A stretch of 64,000 bases of DNA from Natribaculum breve (GTDB taxonomy: Archaea > Halobacteriota > Halobacteria > Halobacteriales > Natrialbaceae). A model generated the notes under the pieces. That model had not been told where the DNA came from, made no database searches, and saw only the letters and a list, made by a program, of their open reading frames with translations. The DNA lies in NCBI RefSeq assembly GCF_023008585.1, contig NZ_CP095390.1:2728001-2792000 (forward strand), in the 5' to 3' direction. Positions 42,380 to 50,779 of the stretch are shown here, one piece after another; positions within the stretch are counted from its first letter, which is position 1, and every line of letters begins with the position of its first letter. The position numbers and the translations under genes were made by a program.

Positions 42380-44194
42380 ATGGCAGACGATAGCATCGCC
42401 GTGGTCGACCTGGATCGGTGCCAGCCAGACCGCTGTAACTACGAGTGCAAGAACTACTGTCCGCCCAACCGGACGGGCAAGGAGTGTATCACGCTCCGGG
42501 GCGAGGAGACCGACGAGGGCCAGCCAGATCAGGTTCGCATCTCCGAGGAGATCTGTCTCGGCGAGACGTGTGGGATCTGCGTCGAGAAGTGTCCGTTCGA
42601 CGCCATCGAGATCATCAACCTCCCCCAGGAGCTGCAGGACGATCCCGCCCACCGCTACGGCGAGAACGCCTTCTCGCTGTACGGTCTGCCTGCCCCCCAG
42701 GAGGGCCAGGTAACGGGTATCCTCGGGCCGAACGGGATCGGGAAGACGACCGCCGTCCGCATCCTGGCGGGCGAACTCGAGCCGAACCTCGGTCGCCACG
42801 ACGACCCGCCGGACTGGGACGACGTCCTCGAGGCCTACCGCGGCACGGAACTCCAGGATTACATCGCCGCGGTGCGCGACGGCGAGATCACGGTCGCCCG
42901 GAAGCCGCAGTACGTCGACCAGATACCGAACCAGTTCGACGGCAACACCCGCGAGTTACTCGAGCGGACGAACGAACGCGACGCACTGGAGTCGCTCGTC
43001 GAGCGGCTCTCGATCGGTCCCGTCATGGACCAGTCGATCGACGACCTCTCGGGTGGCGAACTACAGCGGGTCGCACTCGCGGCGACGCTCGCGCGGGATA
43101 CCGACTTCTACTTCCTGGACGAGATCACGCCGTACCTCGACATCGGCCAGCGGGTCACCGCGGCGCGACTCATCCGGGAACTCGCCGAGGAGGAGGGCAA
43201 GTCGATGCTGGTCGTCGAACACGACCTCGCGATTCTGGACTTGCTCGCGGACACGCTACACGTCGCCTACGGTGAACCGGGTGCCTACGGTGTCGTCACG
43301 ACGCCCAAGTCGGTCCGAAACGGCATCAACGAGTACCTCTCGGGGTACCTCGAGAACGAGAACATGCGGATCCGCCCGAACCCCATCGAGTTCGAGGAAC
43401 ACGCCCCGCGGGCGGTCGCGAGCGGTGACGTCTTAGTCGAGTACCCGGACATCGCGAAGTCCTACGGCGAGGGCGAGTTCGGCCTCGAGGTCGAAGGCGG
43501 CGAGATCCGCCACAACGAGGTGCTGGGGGTCGTCGGCCCGAACGGGATCGGGAAGTCGACGTTCGCGAAGTTGCTGACCGGCGCGCTCGAGCCGGACGAG
43601 GGCGACGTCGACCTGGATCTCGAGATCTCGTACAAACCCCAGTACGTCACCATCGACCAGCACATGCGCGTCGACGCGTTCCTCTCGTCGATCACGGACC
43701 AGTTTGGCTCCTCGTACTGGAACACCGAGATCGCCCAGCCGCTGCAGCTAGAGCGGATCATGGAACAGAACCTCTCGGATCTCTCCGGCGGCGAGCGCCA
43801 GCGGGTGGCCATCGCGGCCTGTCTCTCCGACTCGGCGGACCTGTACTTGCTCGACGAGCCGTCGGCACACCTCGACGTCGAACAGCGGGTGCAGGCGACT
43901 CGCGCCATCCGGCGCTACGCCGAACAGCAGGACGCGACGGTGCTCGTGATCGACCACGACATCTACATGATCGACCTGCTCGCCGACCGGCTGATGGTCT
44001 TCGACGGCGAACCCGCCGTCCACGGTCACGCCGGCCGACCACAGCCGATGCGCGACGGCATGAACGACTTCCTGTCGAACCTCGAGGTGACGTTCCGCCG
44101 GGACGAACGCACCTCCCGCCCGCGGATCAACAAGCCCGACTCGCAGCTGGATCGCCAGCAGAAACGCGAGGGCGAGTACTACTACGCGCCCTGA
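42380..44194 (+). CDS. Ribosome recycling ATPase ABCE1/Rli1
   Basis: 604 residues. N-terminal ferredoxin-like domain with eight cysteines forming two 4Fe-4S clusters (about 13-75: DRCQPDRCNYECKNYC and CLGETCGICVEKCPF). Two ABC ATPase domains follow: Walker A GPNGIGKTT near 115 and GPNGIGKST near 386, signatures LSGGELQR near 223 and LSGGERQR near 472, Walker B FYFLDE and LYLLDE. ABCE1 splits terminated ribosomes after aRF1 action; the aRF1 gene is also in this window. A hinge and Arg-rich C-terminus complete the family pattern. Confidence 0.97.
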   Translation: MADDSIAVVDLDRCQPDRCNYECKNYCPPNRTGKECITLRGEETDEGQPDQVRISEEICLGETCGICVEKCPFDAIEIINLPQELQDDPAHRYGENAFSLYGLPAPQEGQVTGILGPNGIGKTTAVRILAGELEPNLGRHDDPPDWDDVLEAYRGTELQDYIAAVRDGEITVARKPQYVDQIPNQFDGNTRELLERTNERDALESLVERLSIGPVMDQSIDDLSGGELQRVALAATLARDTDFYFLDEITPYLDIGQRVTAARLIRELAEEEGKSMLVVEHDLAILDLLADTLHVAYGEPGAYGVVTTPKSVRNGINEYLSGYLENENMRIRPNPIEFEEHAPRAVASGDVLVEYPDIAKSYGEGEFGLEVEGGEIRHNEVLGVVGPNGIGKSTFAKLLTGALEPDEGDVDLDLEISYKPQYVTIDQHMRVDAFLSSITDQFGSSYWNTEIAQPLQLERIMEQNLSDLSGGERQRVAIAACLSDSADLYLLDEPSAHLDVEQRVQATRAIRRYAEQQDATVLVIDHDIYMIDLLADRLMVFDGEPAVHGHAGRPQPMRDGMNDFLSNLEVTFRRDERTSRPRINKPDSQLDRQQKREGEYYYAP

Positions 44195-44220
44195 GAGCGA
44201 GACGAAGAGGAAGACGGCGT

Positions 44221-44742
44221 TCAGTCGAGGAGTCGCTGACAGCTCCCACAGAGATTCTCTTCTTTGATGTCGACTTCGCGGACCGTCGGCGAGAAGTTCA
44301 TCACACAGCGGTTGTTGTCGCAGTGCTCGAGGCCGTAGGTGTGGCCGATTTCGTGGACGATCTCCTTTCGAACGCGGTCCTCGAAGATGTCCGAGGCGCT
44401 CTTGTTCGAGAAGCCGCCGTCGCTCGAGGTCTGGAGCCGGTAGGTCGAGACGACGCTCCCGCTGCCGTCGAGGTAGGCGAGGCCGAAGACGTAGTTTCGG
44501 CGGCGATAGAAGAGGTCGTGGGGGGTGATCGCGATGTTCTTGTCGCCGCGACCGACGCGTTCGGCGAGCTGGATGAACGTCTCGGCACAGTACTGGTTCC
44601 GCCCGGAGTCGTACGCGCCGTTGGGGACCGACTGCGAGTCGTTGACCGTGACGTCGCAGTCGTAGACCGACCGCAGTGCGGAAGAGGCCGCCCGCTTGAC
44701 CTCCGCGGGGACGTTGCCGACCGGCACGATGTCGACGAGCAT
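44221..44742 (-). CDS. amzA: Archaemetzincin metalloprotease
   Basis: 173 residues. The extended zinc motif HEIGHTYGLEH (130-140) is followed by C141-x4-C146-x-M148 and a C165-x2-C168 pair, the diagnostic arrangement of archaemetzincins, which bind a catalytic and a structural zinc. Probable intracellular peptidase; natural substrates unknown. The start at 44742 (MLVDIVPVGNV) matches the family and lies 24-32 nt after a TATA-like element. Divergent from the UPF0146 gene. Confidence 0.94.
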   Translation of the reverse strand: MLVDIVPVGNVPAEVKRAASSALRSVYDCDVTVNDSQSVPNGAYDSGRNQYCAETFIQLAERVGRGDKNIAITPHDLFYRRRNYVFGLAYLDGSGSVVSTYRLQTSSDGGFSNKSASDIFEDRVRKEIVHEIGHTYGLEHCDNNRCVMNFSPTVREVDIKEENLCGSCQRLLD

Positions 44743-44765
44743 ATGGCAACGTCTATGGCGGCACG

Positions 44766-44774
44766 TATCATAAA
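44766..44774 (-). promoter_or_regulatory. TATA box of the archaemetzincin gene
   Basis: TTTATGATA on the minus strand, 24-32 nt before the ATG at 44742, predicts a leaderless transcript. The element also lies only 10-18 nt before the divergent GTG at 44784, so it is unlikely to serve that gene. Confidence 0.55.
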
Positions 44775-44783
44775 CGTCCCGCC

Positions 44784-45188
44784 GTGGCACACTCTCACCG
44801 GAATTGCGAGGCAATCACCGATTACCTCACGGGGTACGACGAGGTCGTCGAGGTGGGGATCGGGCGTCGAACGGACGTCGCGAACGCGCTCGTAAAACGG
44901 GGCGTTTCCGTCACCGCGACCGACGTCCACCCTCGCGAGGTCCCCGACGGGGTCGCGTTCGTCGTGGACGACGTCGTCGATCCCGACCTCACGGTCTACG
45001 CGGACGCCGACGCGATCTACGCGCTCAACCTCCCGCCCGAGCTGCACAGACCAGCGCTCGAGGTCTCCCGCCGCGTCGACGCGGACTTCTGCTTTACGAC
45101 GCTTGGCGGCGACCAGCCGACGATTCCGGTCGAACGAAAGACGATCCCCGGAGACACGCTGTACGTGGCTCGAGACCGCCCCCGGTAG
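44784..45188 (+). CDS. UPF0146 family protein
   Basis: 134 residues with a truncated Rossmann/SAM-like core: EVVEVGIGRRTDVANALVKRG near 20-40, VTATDVHPREVPDG near 42-55 and ADAIYALNLPPELHRPA near 73-90, as in the archaeal UPF0146 family. The glycine-rich motif suggests nucleotide or SAM binding, but no activity is known. GTG start at 44784. Confidence 0.88.
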   Translation: MAHSHRNCEAITDYLTGYDEVVEVGIGRRTDVANALVKRGVSVTATDVHPREVPDGVAFVVDDVVDPDLTVYADADAIYALNLPPELHRPALEVSRRVDADFCFTTLGGDQPTIPVERKTIPGDTLYVARDRPR

Positions 45189-45233
45189 CTGGAAGTCGAC
45201 ACGCCCATAGCCTCCGACCTCGTCGCCTCGGTC

Positions 45234-46103
45234 ATGAACGTCGACGCCGTCGTACTGGACGTAGACGGGGTGCTCGTGGAAGTCAGCGATTCCTATCGGC
45301 GGGCGATCCTCGAGTCCGTCGAACGGGTTCACGGGCGGACGATTCGCAAGGAGGACGTCCAGCAGTTCAAAGACGCCGGTGGGTTCAACAACGACTGGGA
45401 GTTGACCTACGCGGCCGCCCTCTACGTGCTGGCCACCGGCGAGGGGTATCGCGCGTCGATCGACGAGTTCACCGACGCCATCGCCGCCGAGGGCGGCGGG
45501 CTCGAGGCCGCCGAGTCGGTCGTCCGCGAGGCGCTCGGCGCGAACGCGACCCAGCGCGTCGAGGAGCGCTGGAATCGCAAAGAGCTCCGTGACGTGTTCC
45601 AGCAGCTCTACCTCGGAGCCGACCTCTACCGCGCCCTGGAGGGCGGCGAACCGGAGCTCGAGACGGCCGGGTTCATCCACGACGAGCCGATCCTCCTCGC
45701 CGAGGAGACCCGCGAGCACCTCACGGAACGCTACGACGTGGGCGTCCTGACGGGTCGCCCCGAAGCCGAGGCGGAGATCGCACTCGAGCGCGTCGGACTC
45801 GAGGTGCCACTCGAGCACCGCTTTACGATGGACGACTGGGAGGAGGGCAAACCCCACCCGAACGCGCTGACGACGCTCGCGGAACGGTTTTCCGCCGACG
45901 CGGTGGCGTTCGTCGGCGACACGCTGGACGACGTCCGGACGGCGGTCAACGCGAGCGACGCGGACCCGGATCGAGAGTACCACGGGATCGGCGTACTCAC
46001 CGGTGGTCTGACCGGCGAGGAGGGCCGCGAAAAGTACGAACGCGAGGGCGCGAGAGCCGTCTGCGAGTCGATCAACGAGCTTCCGGACCTGCTCGAGTCC
46101 TGA
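45234..46103 (+). CDS. HAD superfamily phosphatase-like hydrolase (TIGR01548 type)
   Basis: 289 residues. HAD motif [10 protein letters not shown] (nucleophile D at residue 9), motif II threonine in [11 protein letters not shown] near 168, motif III lysine in EEGKPHPN near 204 and motif [12 protein letters not shown] near 224. The large helical cap (about 20-150) is of the subfamily IA variety, TIGR01548. Substrate unknown. It starts 45 bp after the UPF0146 gene on the same strand. Confidence 0.88.
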   Translation: MNVDAVVLDVDGVLVEVSDSYRRAILESVERVHGRTIRKEDVQQFKDAGGFNNDWELTYAAALYVLATGEGYRASIDEFTDAIAAEGGGLEAAESVVREALGANATQRVEERWNRKELRDVFQQLYLGADLYRALEGGEPELETAGFIHDEPILLAEETREHLTERYDVGVLTGRPEAEAEIALERVGLEVPLEHRFTMDDWEEGKPHPNALTTLAERFSADAVAFVGDTLDDVRTAVNASDADPDREYHGIGVLTGGLTGEEGREKYEREGARAVCESINELPDLLES

Positions 46104-46163
46104 TCCCTGCGGTTGCGCCCTCTCACTTTTTGCCCGATCGCACCGTAGTAGGGTAGCGCATTC

Positions 46164-47702
46164 ATGCGCGGCGAGTTCACACGTGGCGCGGGAACCCTCC
46201 CCGGCGAACCGACTTCGGTGTGGCTCGCGACGACGCCCGACGCCGGGTACGACCCGCTCGAGGGGAGCCTGTCGGTCGACGTCGCGGTCGTGGGGGCGGG
46301 AATCGCTGGCCTCTCGACTGCAGTTCGACTCCGCGAGCGAGGGAAGACCGTGGCCGTCCTCGAGCGAGACCGGATCGCGGCGGGCGTCACGGGCAAGACG
46401 ACGGCCAAGCTCACGAGCCAGCACGGACTGATCTACGACCACCTGCGCCGCGAGTTCGGCCGCGAGCGGGCCCGACAGTACGCCAGCGTGAACGAGGCGT
46501 CGATCGAGGAGGTCGCGTCTCGAGTCGAGGAGCTGGAGGTCGACTGTGGGTTCGAACGCCGACCCGCGTACGTCTACGGCGATAATCGGGACGCGATCGA
46601 ACGGGAGGTCGACGCCGCCCGCGAGGCCGGCCTGCCGGCGTCGTTCGTCACGTCCGTCCCGCCGTTCGATCAGGCCGCATGCGCCGTTCGGTTCGACGAT
46701 CAGGCGAGCTTCCACCCCCGGAAGTACCTCCTGGCGATCGCCGACGACCTGCACGGCGACGGCGCGTCGATTTTCGAACACACGCGCGTCACCGACCTCG
46801 ATCCAGGAACGCCGTGTCGACTCGAGACGCCCGGGGGAAACGTGACCGCGGACGCCGTGGTCGTCGCGACTGGCTTTCCGATCCTCGATCGGGCGGGCTA
46901 CTTCGCCCGGCTGTACCCGAAACGCTCCTACGTCCTCGGGGTACGGATCGACGGCGAGCCGCCGGAAGGGATGTACTACAGGTCGGGCGATCCGTACCGG
47001 ACCGTCAGACCACATCGCGACGAGGACGGCACGTACGTTCTCGTCGGCGGCGAGAACCACAAGACTGGACAGGGCGGCTCGACGGCCGAGCGATACCGCC
47101 GACTCGAGCGGTGGGCGCGCGACCGCTTTCCCGTCGCGTCGATCGACTACCGCTGGTCGACGCAGGACTACGTGCCGGTCGACCGGGTGCCGTTCGTCGG
47201 GCGCATCGGTGCCGGTGCCGGAACCGTCTACGTCGCGACGGGCTTTCGTGGCTGGGGGATGACGAACGGCGTCACCGCCGGACGACTGCTGGCAGCGGCG
47301 ATCGACGGGCGAGAGCGGCCGGAACTCGAGCTGTTCGACCCCCTCCGGTTCACGCCGAAGACGTCGCTGGCCGACACCGTCGCCGAGAACGCCGACGCGG
47401 CCAGCCAGTTCGCCACCGACTGGCTCCGGAAGTTGCTCGCGCCCGACCTCGAGTCGATCGGGCGTGGCGAGGGGAACGTGATCCGGCGAGGGCCGGAACC
47501 GATCGCGGCCGCTCGCGACGACGACGGCCAACTCCACGCCGTCTCGGCGATCTGTACCCACATGTACTGTCTCGTCGAGTGGAACGACGCCGAGGGGAGC
47601 TGGGACTGTCCCTGCCACGGCTCGCGCTTCTCGCCCGACGGCGAGGTCCTCGAGGGACCGGCGACGGAGGACCTGCCGCGAAAAGACGGCAGTCGACGGT
47701 GA
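46164..47702 (+). CDS. FAD-dependent oxidoreductase with C-terminal Rieske domain
   Basis: 512 residues. The N-terminal DAO-type FAD fold shows VAVVGAGIAGLSTAVRLRERG near 41-61 and a C-terminal FAD contact (GFRGWGMTNGVTAGRLL near 359). Residues about 420-510 are a Rieske [2Fe-2S] domain: CTHMYC near 463 and CPCHGSRF near 480. This two-domain layout is known from bacterial and archaeal proteins annotated as FAD-dependent oxidoreductase/Rieske; the Rieske centre presumably passes electrons to or from FAD. Physiological substrate unknown. Confidence 0.92.
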   Translation: MRGEFTRGAGTLPGEPTSVWLATTPDAGYDPLEGSLSVDVAVVGAGIAGLSTAVRLRERGKTVAVLERDRIAAGVTGKTTAKLTSQHGLIYDHLRREFGRERARQYASVNEASIEEVASRVEELEVDCGFERRPAYVYGDNRDAIEREVDAAREAGLPASFVTSVPPFDQAACAVRFDDQASFHPRKYLLAIADDLHGDGASIFEHTRVTDLDPGTPCRLETPGGNVTADAVVVATGFPILDRAGYFARLYPKRSYVLGVRIDGEPPEGMYYRSGDPYRTVRPHRDEDGTYVLVGGENHKTGQGGSTAERYRRLERWARDRFPVASIDYRWSTQDYVPVDRVPFVGRIGAGAGTVYVATGFRGWGMTNGVTAGRLLAAAIDGRERPELELFDPLRFTPKTSLADTVAENADAASQFATDWLRKLLAPDLESIGRGEGNVIRRGPEPIAAARDDDGQLHAVSAICTHMYCLVEWNDAEGSWDCPCHGSRFSPDGEVLEGPATEDLPRKDGSRR

Positions 47703-47759
47703 CGACACCAGACGACGCTCCGACAGGTTCACGTGGTAACACGTCGAATCGAGGGTCGA

Positions 47760-48377
47760 ATGGGCCAGACCGGGAGCGCGAACGGCACGTCACTGCTGAC
47801 CGACCTCGGACGAGCGTTCGGGACGGCCGTCGGGGTGGCAGGGGTGACGATACTCGTCGGCGTCACCGTCGCCCGTCTCGCCGGCGTGACGACAGCCGAC
47901 CTCGAGAGCGCCGCCCCGCTCGAGGTCGTCGGAGTCGGCGTCCTCGTCCTCGCCGTCGGCCTCGCGAGCTGGCTCGAGGACGGCGGGTACGAACGGCTCG
48001 GCGCCGATCCGACGGGTGGTGCGCGGTTCGCCTGGCTGGCGTTTTTCTATCTCCCGCTGGCAGTCCTCCCGCTTCGAGTCGCCCTCGGAGCGACGACCAC
48101 GAGCGGTCCGACTGGCGTCGCCACGCTCTCGGTACAGCTGGGGTGTGTCGCTCTCGCCGCCTGGCTCTCGCTGTACGGTGGTCTCGACCGGCTCGGACTC
48201 GAGACGCGACACGTCGGCCACGCCGCGCTCGCTGGCGTCGGCCTCGGGATTCTCACCGCTGTGATCGCGACGGTGCTCGAGCCGTCCGATGCGCTCGTGG
48301 CGCTCGTGGCGCTCGTCGCACAGCTTACCGCCCTGTGGGTCGCCGTCGGCACCGTCGTCGATCGGTTCCGCCAGTGA
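47760..48377 (+). CDS. Polytopic membrane protein, unknown function
   Basis: 205 residues from the ATG at 47760 (a GTG nine codons upstream is less likely). Five to six hydrophobic helices are visible, e.g. AVGVAGVTILVGVTVARL, VVGVGVLVLAVGLASWL, FAWLAFFYLPLAVLPLRVAL, LGCVALAAWLSLYGGL and VALVALVAQLTALWVAVG. No charged catalytic cluster or family recognised. It begins 57 bp after the Rieske oxidoreductase gene and converges on the GDPD gene with a 1-bp gap. Confidence 0.72.
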   Translation: MGQTGSANGTSLLTDLGRAFGTAVGVAGVTILVGVTVARLAGVTTADLESAAPLEVVGVGVLVLAVGLASWLEDGGYERLGADPTGGARFAWLAFFYLPLAVLPLRVALGATTTSGPTGVATLSVQLGCVALAAWLSLYGGLDRLGLETRHVGHAALAGVGLGILTAVIATVLEPSDALVALVALVAQLTALWVAVGTVVDRFRQ

Positions 48378-48378
48378 A

Positions 48379-49206
48379 TCAGGCAGTGACACTACCCAAC
48401 CCCGGATAGTTCGCGACGATCCCGTCGACGCCCGCCGCCCGAAGCTGTGCGAACTGCACCCAGTTCTCGACAGTCCAGACGTTGACCGTCCGGCCCTCGT
48501 CGTGAGCGACCTCGAGGACGTCGATCTCCGGTTCCGTCGCCGAGAGTCCGGCGTACTGTTCCGTCGCCATCGCCGTGCCGGCGATCGCGTTCCGCGGCGG
48601 ATGGATCGCCTCGCAGTCGTACCGGCGGGCGACCTCGAGACCGTCTGCAAGTGAGTCCCAGACCAGGACGGCGGCGGCGTACTCGGGGGCGACGTCGCGG
48701 ACGGCCGCCAGCGCGCCCTCGCAAAACGACGAGAAGAGGACCTCGCCGCGGAAGGCGTCGCAGTCGTCGACGACGCGCTCGACGAACGGTTGCCACGCCT
48801 CGCGTCGCTTCTCGCGCTCGTGCTCGGCGAGTGCCTCGCCGAACCGCAGGTCCGCCCGCCCCGGACTCTTCAGTTCGACGTTCACGCCCATCGTCGACGG
48901 GACGGCCTCGAGTACCGCCGCGAGCGTCGGCACCGTCTCGCCGCTCTCGAGGACCTCGGCCGCGCACACATCCTCGAGTGGCGTCTCCCGGACGAGTCCC
49001 TCGGCGTCGGTGATCGGCCGACCGTCGCGGGTCCCGTCGAGGCGGTCGTCGTGGAAGACGACGGGCGTCCCGTCGACAGCGGGCCGAACGTCGACCTCTA
49101 TCGTAGCGGTCCCGGGTCGGTCGGCGGCGGCGACGGCCGCACCGACGGTGTTCTCGGGAGCGACGCCAGCGAAACCACGGTGGGCGATGACGGTGGGTTC
49201 GTCCAT
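48379..49206 (-). CDS. Glycerophosphodiester phosphodiesterase
   Basis: 275 residues, TIM-barrel GDPD family, hydrolysing glycerophosphodiesters to sn-glycerol-3-phosphate (or, in archaea, possibly glycerol-1-phosphate diesters) and an alcohol. Catalytic marks: HRGFAGVAPENT near 9-20, EVDVRP near 38, VVFHDDRLDGTRDGR near 49 and a lysine in VNVELKSPG near 110. No signal peptide, so cytoplasmic; a role in lipid turnover or ether-lipid breakdown is inferred. Confidence 0.93.
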   Translation of the reverse strand: MDEPTVIAHRGFAGVAPENTVGAAVAAADRPGTATIEVDVRPAVDGTPVVFHDDRLDGTRDGRPITDAEGLVRETPLEDVCAAEVLESGETVPTLAAVLEAVPSTMGVNVELKSPGRADLRFGEALAEHEREKRREAWQPFVERVVDDCDAFRGEVLFSSFCEGALAAVRDVAPEYAAAVLVWDSLADGLEVARRYDCEAIHPPRNAIAGTAMATEQYAGLSATEPEIDVLEVAHDEGRTVNVWTVENWVQFAQLRAAGVDGIVANYPGLGSVTA

Positions 49207-49310
49207 CGGGTCACTCGAGGCGGGCGAGCGAGTTGTACGTTCCCCCGTGGGAGTGCGACGAGGAGTCGCTCGACTCGGTGTTTAAGTACGATGACGCGGC
49301 CACGACCTCC

Positions 49311-50213
49311 ATGACCGGAGTGAGACGACAGTTGCGCGTCGCCGTGAGTACGGGACGTGCGCTCGCTGCCAACCCGTTCCTGCTCGCCTACCCGATCGTC
49401 GCGACGGTGCTCGCGCTGGGGCTGACCGGCGCGTTGCTCGCGTACCCGCTCGCCGGCGCACTCGAGATCGTCCCCTACAGCAGCCGTGCCCTCGGCGTGG
49501 GCTTTCTCGCGTACCTCGTCGTCGTGCCCGTCTCGCTCTCGTTCGTGATGGTCGCGTTCACCGCCGAGGTGGCCCGGACGTACCGCGGCCAGCGACCGGT
49601 TCCGGGCGAGGGAGTCCGCGTCGCGACCGACCGGATGGGTGCCGTCGTCCTCGCCGCGTTGCTCTTCGGGACCGGCGGGTACGCCGTCCGGTATCTCGGA
49701 ATCGTCGGCCGCCTCGGCGAGTTCGCCGGCGTCGTCTCCGCGTGGGGGATCCGCATCGCCGGCACCTTCGTCTACCCCGCCATCGCGACGACCGACGGGG
49801 ACGCGACTGGGGCCCTCGAACGGAGCCTCCAGGCACTTCGAGCGGAGTGGGGAAGCGGAATCGTGACGACCGTCGGCACGCAGACGCTCGGCACGCTGCT
49901 CACCATGGCGGGACTCTGGAGCGCCGTCGGACTCGTCGCCGCCCAGTGGCTCGGGTGGATCGCTCTCGAGGTCGGCCCACTGGGCGAGTTCACCCTCCCC
50001 GTACTCCTCGCCGTCGGCGGACTGGCCGCCGCGTTCGTCCTCGGATTCGCCGTCAACGGCCTGCTCACCACGGCGCTGTACCTGTACGCGACCGAGGGCG
50101 AACTCCCGGCCCTGCTCGCCGCCGATCCGGCAGACCTGGTCGAGGTTCGCGGCGGAGACGCCGTCGCTGGCGACACCGGCGGTCCAGACGGCCACCGATC
50201 GACGATCGAGTGA
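49311..50213 (+). CDS. Multi-pass membrane protein, unknown (possibly DUF6159)
   Basis: 300 residues from the ATG at 49311; TTTAAGTA (49281-49288) lies about 23-30 nt before it and fits a leaderless promoter. Six hydrophobic segments are visible in pairs (LLAYPIVATVLALGLTGALL, GVGFLAYLVVVPVSLSF, AVVLAALLFGTGGYAV, LGTLLTMAGLWSAVGLVAAQW, VLLAVGGLAAAFVLGFAVNGL). The shape recalls DUF6159 proteins, not verified. The stop TGA at 50211-50213 is the border of palindromic repeat copy D. Confidence 0.72.
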   Translation: MTGVRRQLRVAVSTGRALAANPFLLAYPIVATVLALGLTGALLAYPLAGALEIVPYSSRALGVGFLAYLVVVPVSLSFVMVAFTAEVARTYRGQRPVPGEGVRVATDRMGAVVLAALLFGTGGYAVRYLGIVGRLGEFAGVVSAWGIRIAGTFVYPAIATTDGDATGALERSLQALRAEWGSGIVTTVGTQTLGTLLTMAGLWSAVGLVAAQWLGWIALEVGPLGEFTLPVLLAVGGLAAAFVLGFAVNGLLTTALYLYATEGELPALLAADPADLVEVRGGDAVAGDTGGPDGHRSTIE

Positions 50214-50291
50214 TACGGTCTGCCGGACCGACGTACCGGTGCGACCGCGACCGTCCCGTGGTTGCACCGGAGATGACGTACAGTAATCCGA
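50214..50291. repeat. Dispersed palindromic repeat, copy D
   Basis: Left arm 50214-50247 (starting TACGGTCTGCCGGACC) is followed by a short centre and an inverted arm ending near 50291; the inner CCGGTGCGACC/GGTTGCACCGG part matches best. The repeat starts immediately after the TGA of the upstream membrane-protein gene. Together with copy C it brackets the 85-residue gene. Confidence 0.8.
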
Positions 50292-50358
50292 GAGGCGGCC
50301 GCGGGCGATCGGCGTTCGCAAGGCGGACGTTGACAGCCCCGTTCGTGGGACGTCCCGT

Positions 50359-50616
50359 ATGACCGACGCCACACTCGAGACAGTCGAGGACGCCCTCGAG
50401 CGGGCGACCGACCTCGAGGACGAGGCGGCCGTCGACCTGTTGTGCGCTGCTCGACGGGACGTTCGCGCCCTCGAGACCGACGCCTCGGTCGACGAAAAAC
50501 GGCGACGGGCGCTCGAGGACCGAGTCCAGCAGCGACTCCGCGTGGTGAGCGAACGCGAGGCGTACGACGCCGACGTGGGTGCGGGGACGAACCCCGACGA
50601 GGAGAACGCCCCCTGA
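50359..50616 (+). CDS. Small helical acidic protein, unknown function
   Basis: 85 residues, almost entirely predicted helix with heptad-like charge pattern (ETVEDALERATDLEDEAAVD, ERAT/RRDVRALETDASVDEK) and an acidic, flexible C-terminus. No cysteines or hydrophobic segment. Both ends are flanked by copies of the dispersed palindromic repeat (50214-50291 and 50617-50694), the second beginning directly after its TGA stop. No family recognised. Confidence 0.65.
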   Translation: MTDATLETVEDALERATDLEDEAAVDLLCAARRDVRALETDASVDEKRRRALEDRVQQRLRVVSEREAYDADVGAGTNPDEENAP

Positions 50617-50694
50617 TACGGACGACCGTGCGTCGTTACCGGCGTAACCGTGAAGTCTTGCGGTTGCGCCGGGACACAGGTACAACAGACCGTA
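50617..50694. repeat. Dispersed palindromic repeat, copy C
   Basis: Arms 50617-50650 and 50661-50694 face each other around a 10-nt loop, matching at 22 of 34 positions (inner 16 almost perfect). The right arm in reverse is 31/34 identical to copy B's left arm at 16641. The left arm starts directly after the TGA stop of the 85-residue gene. Confidence 0.85.
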
Positions 50695-50779
50695 TGAAGG
50701 CGGCGTCCGGTCCGGCGGAAAGCGGCGAAGACGGCCACACCCATGCCCTTTTATTCTCACTCCGCCCCCAGTGGACGGT

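Noticed and set aside
44301..47732. Very long minus-strand open frame opposite UPF0146, HAD and Rieske genes
   Set aside because: It is a GC-rich shadow of three well-supported plus-strand genes; its translation is Arg/Val-rich with no domain and its tail covers archaemetzincin in the wrong frame.
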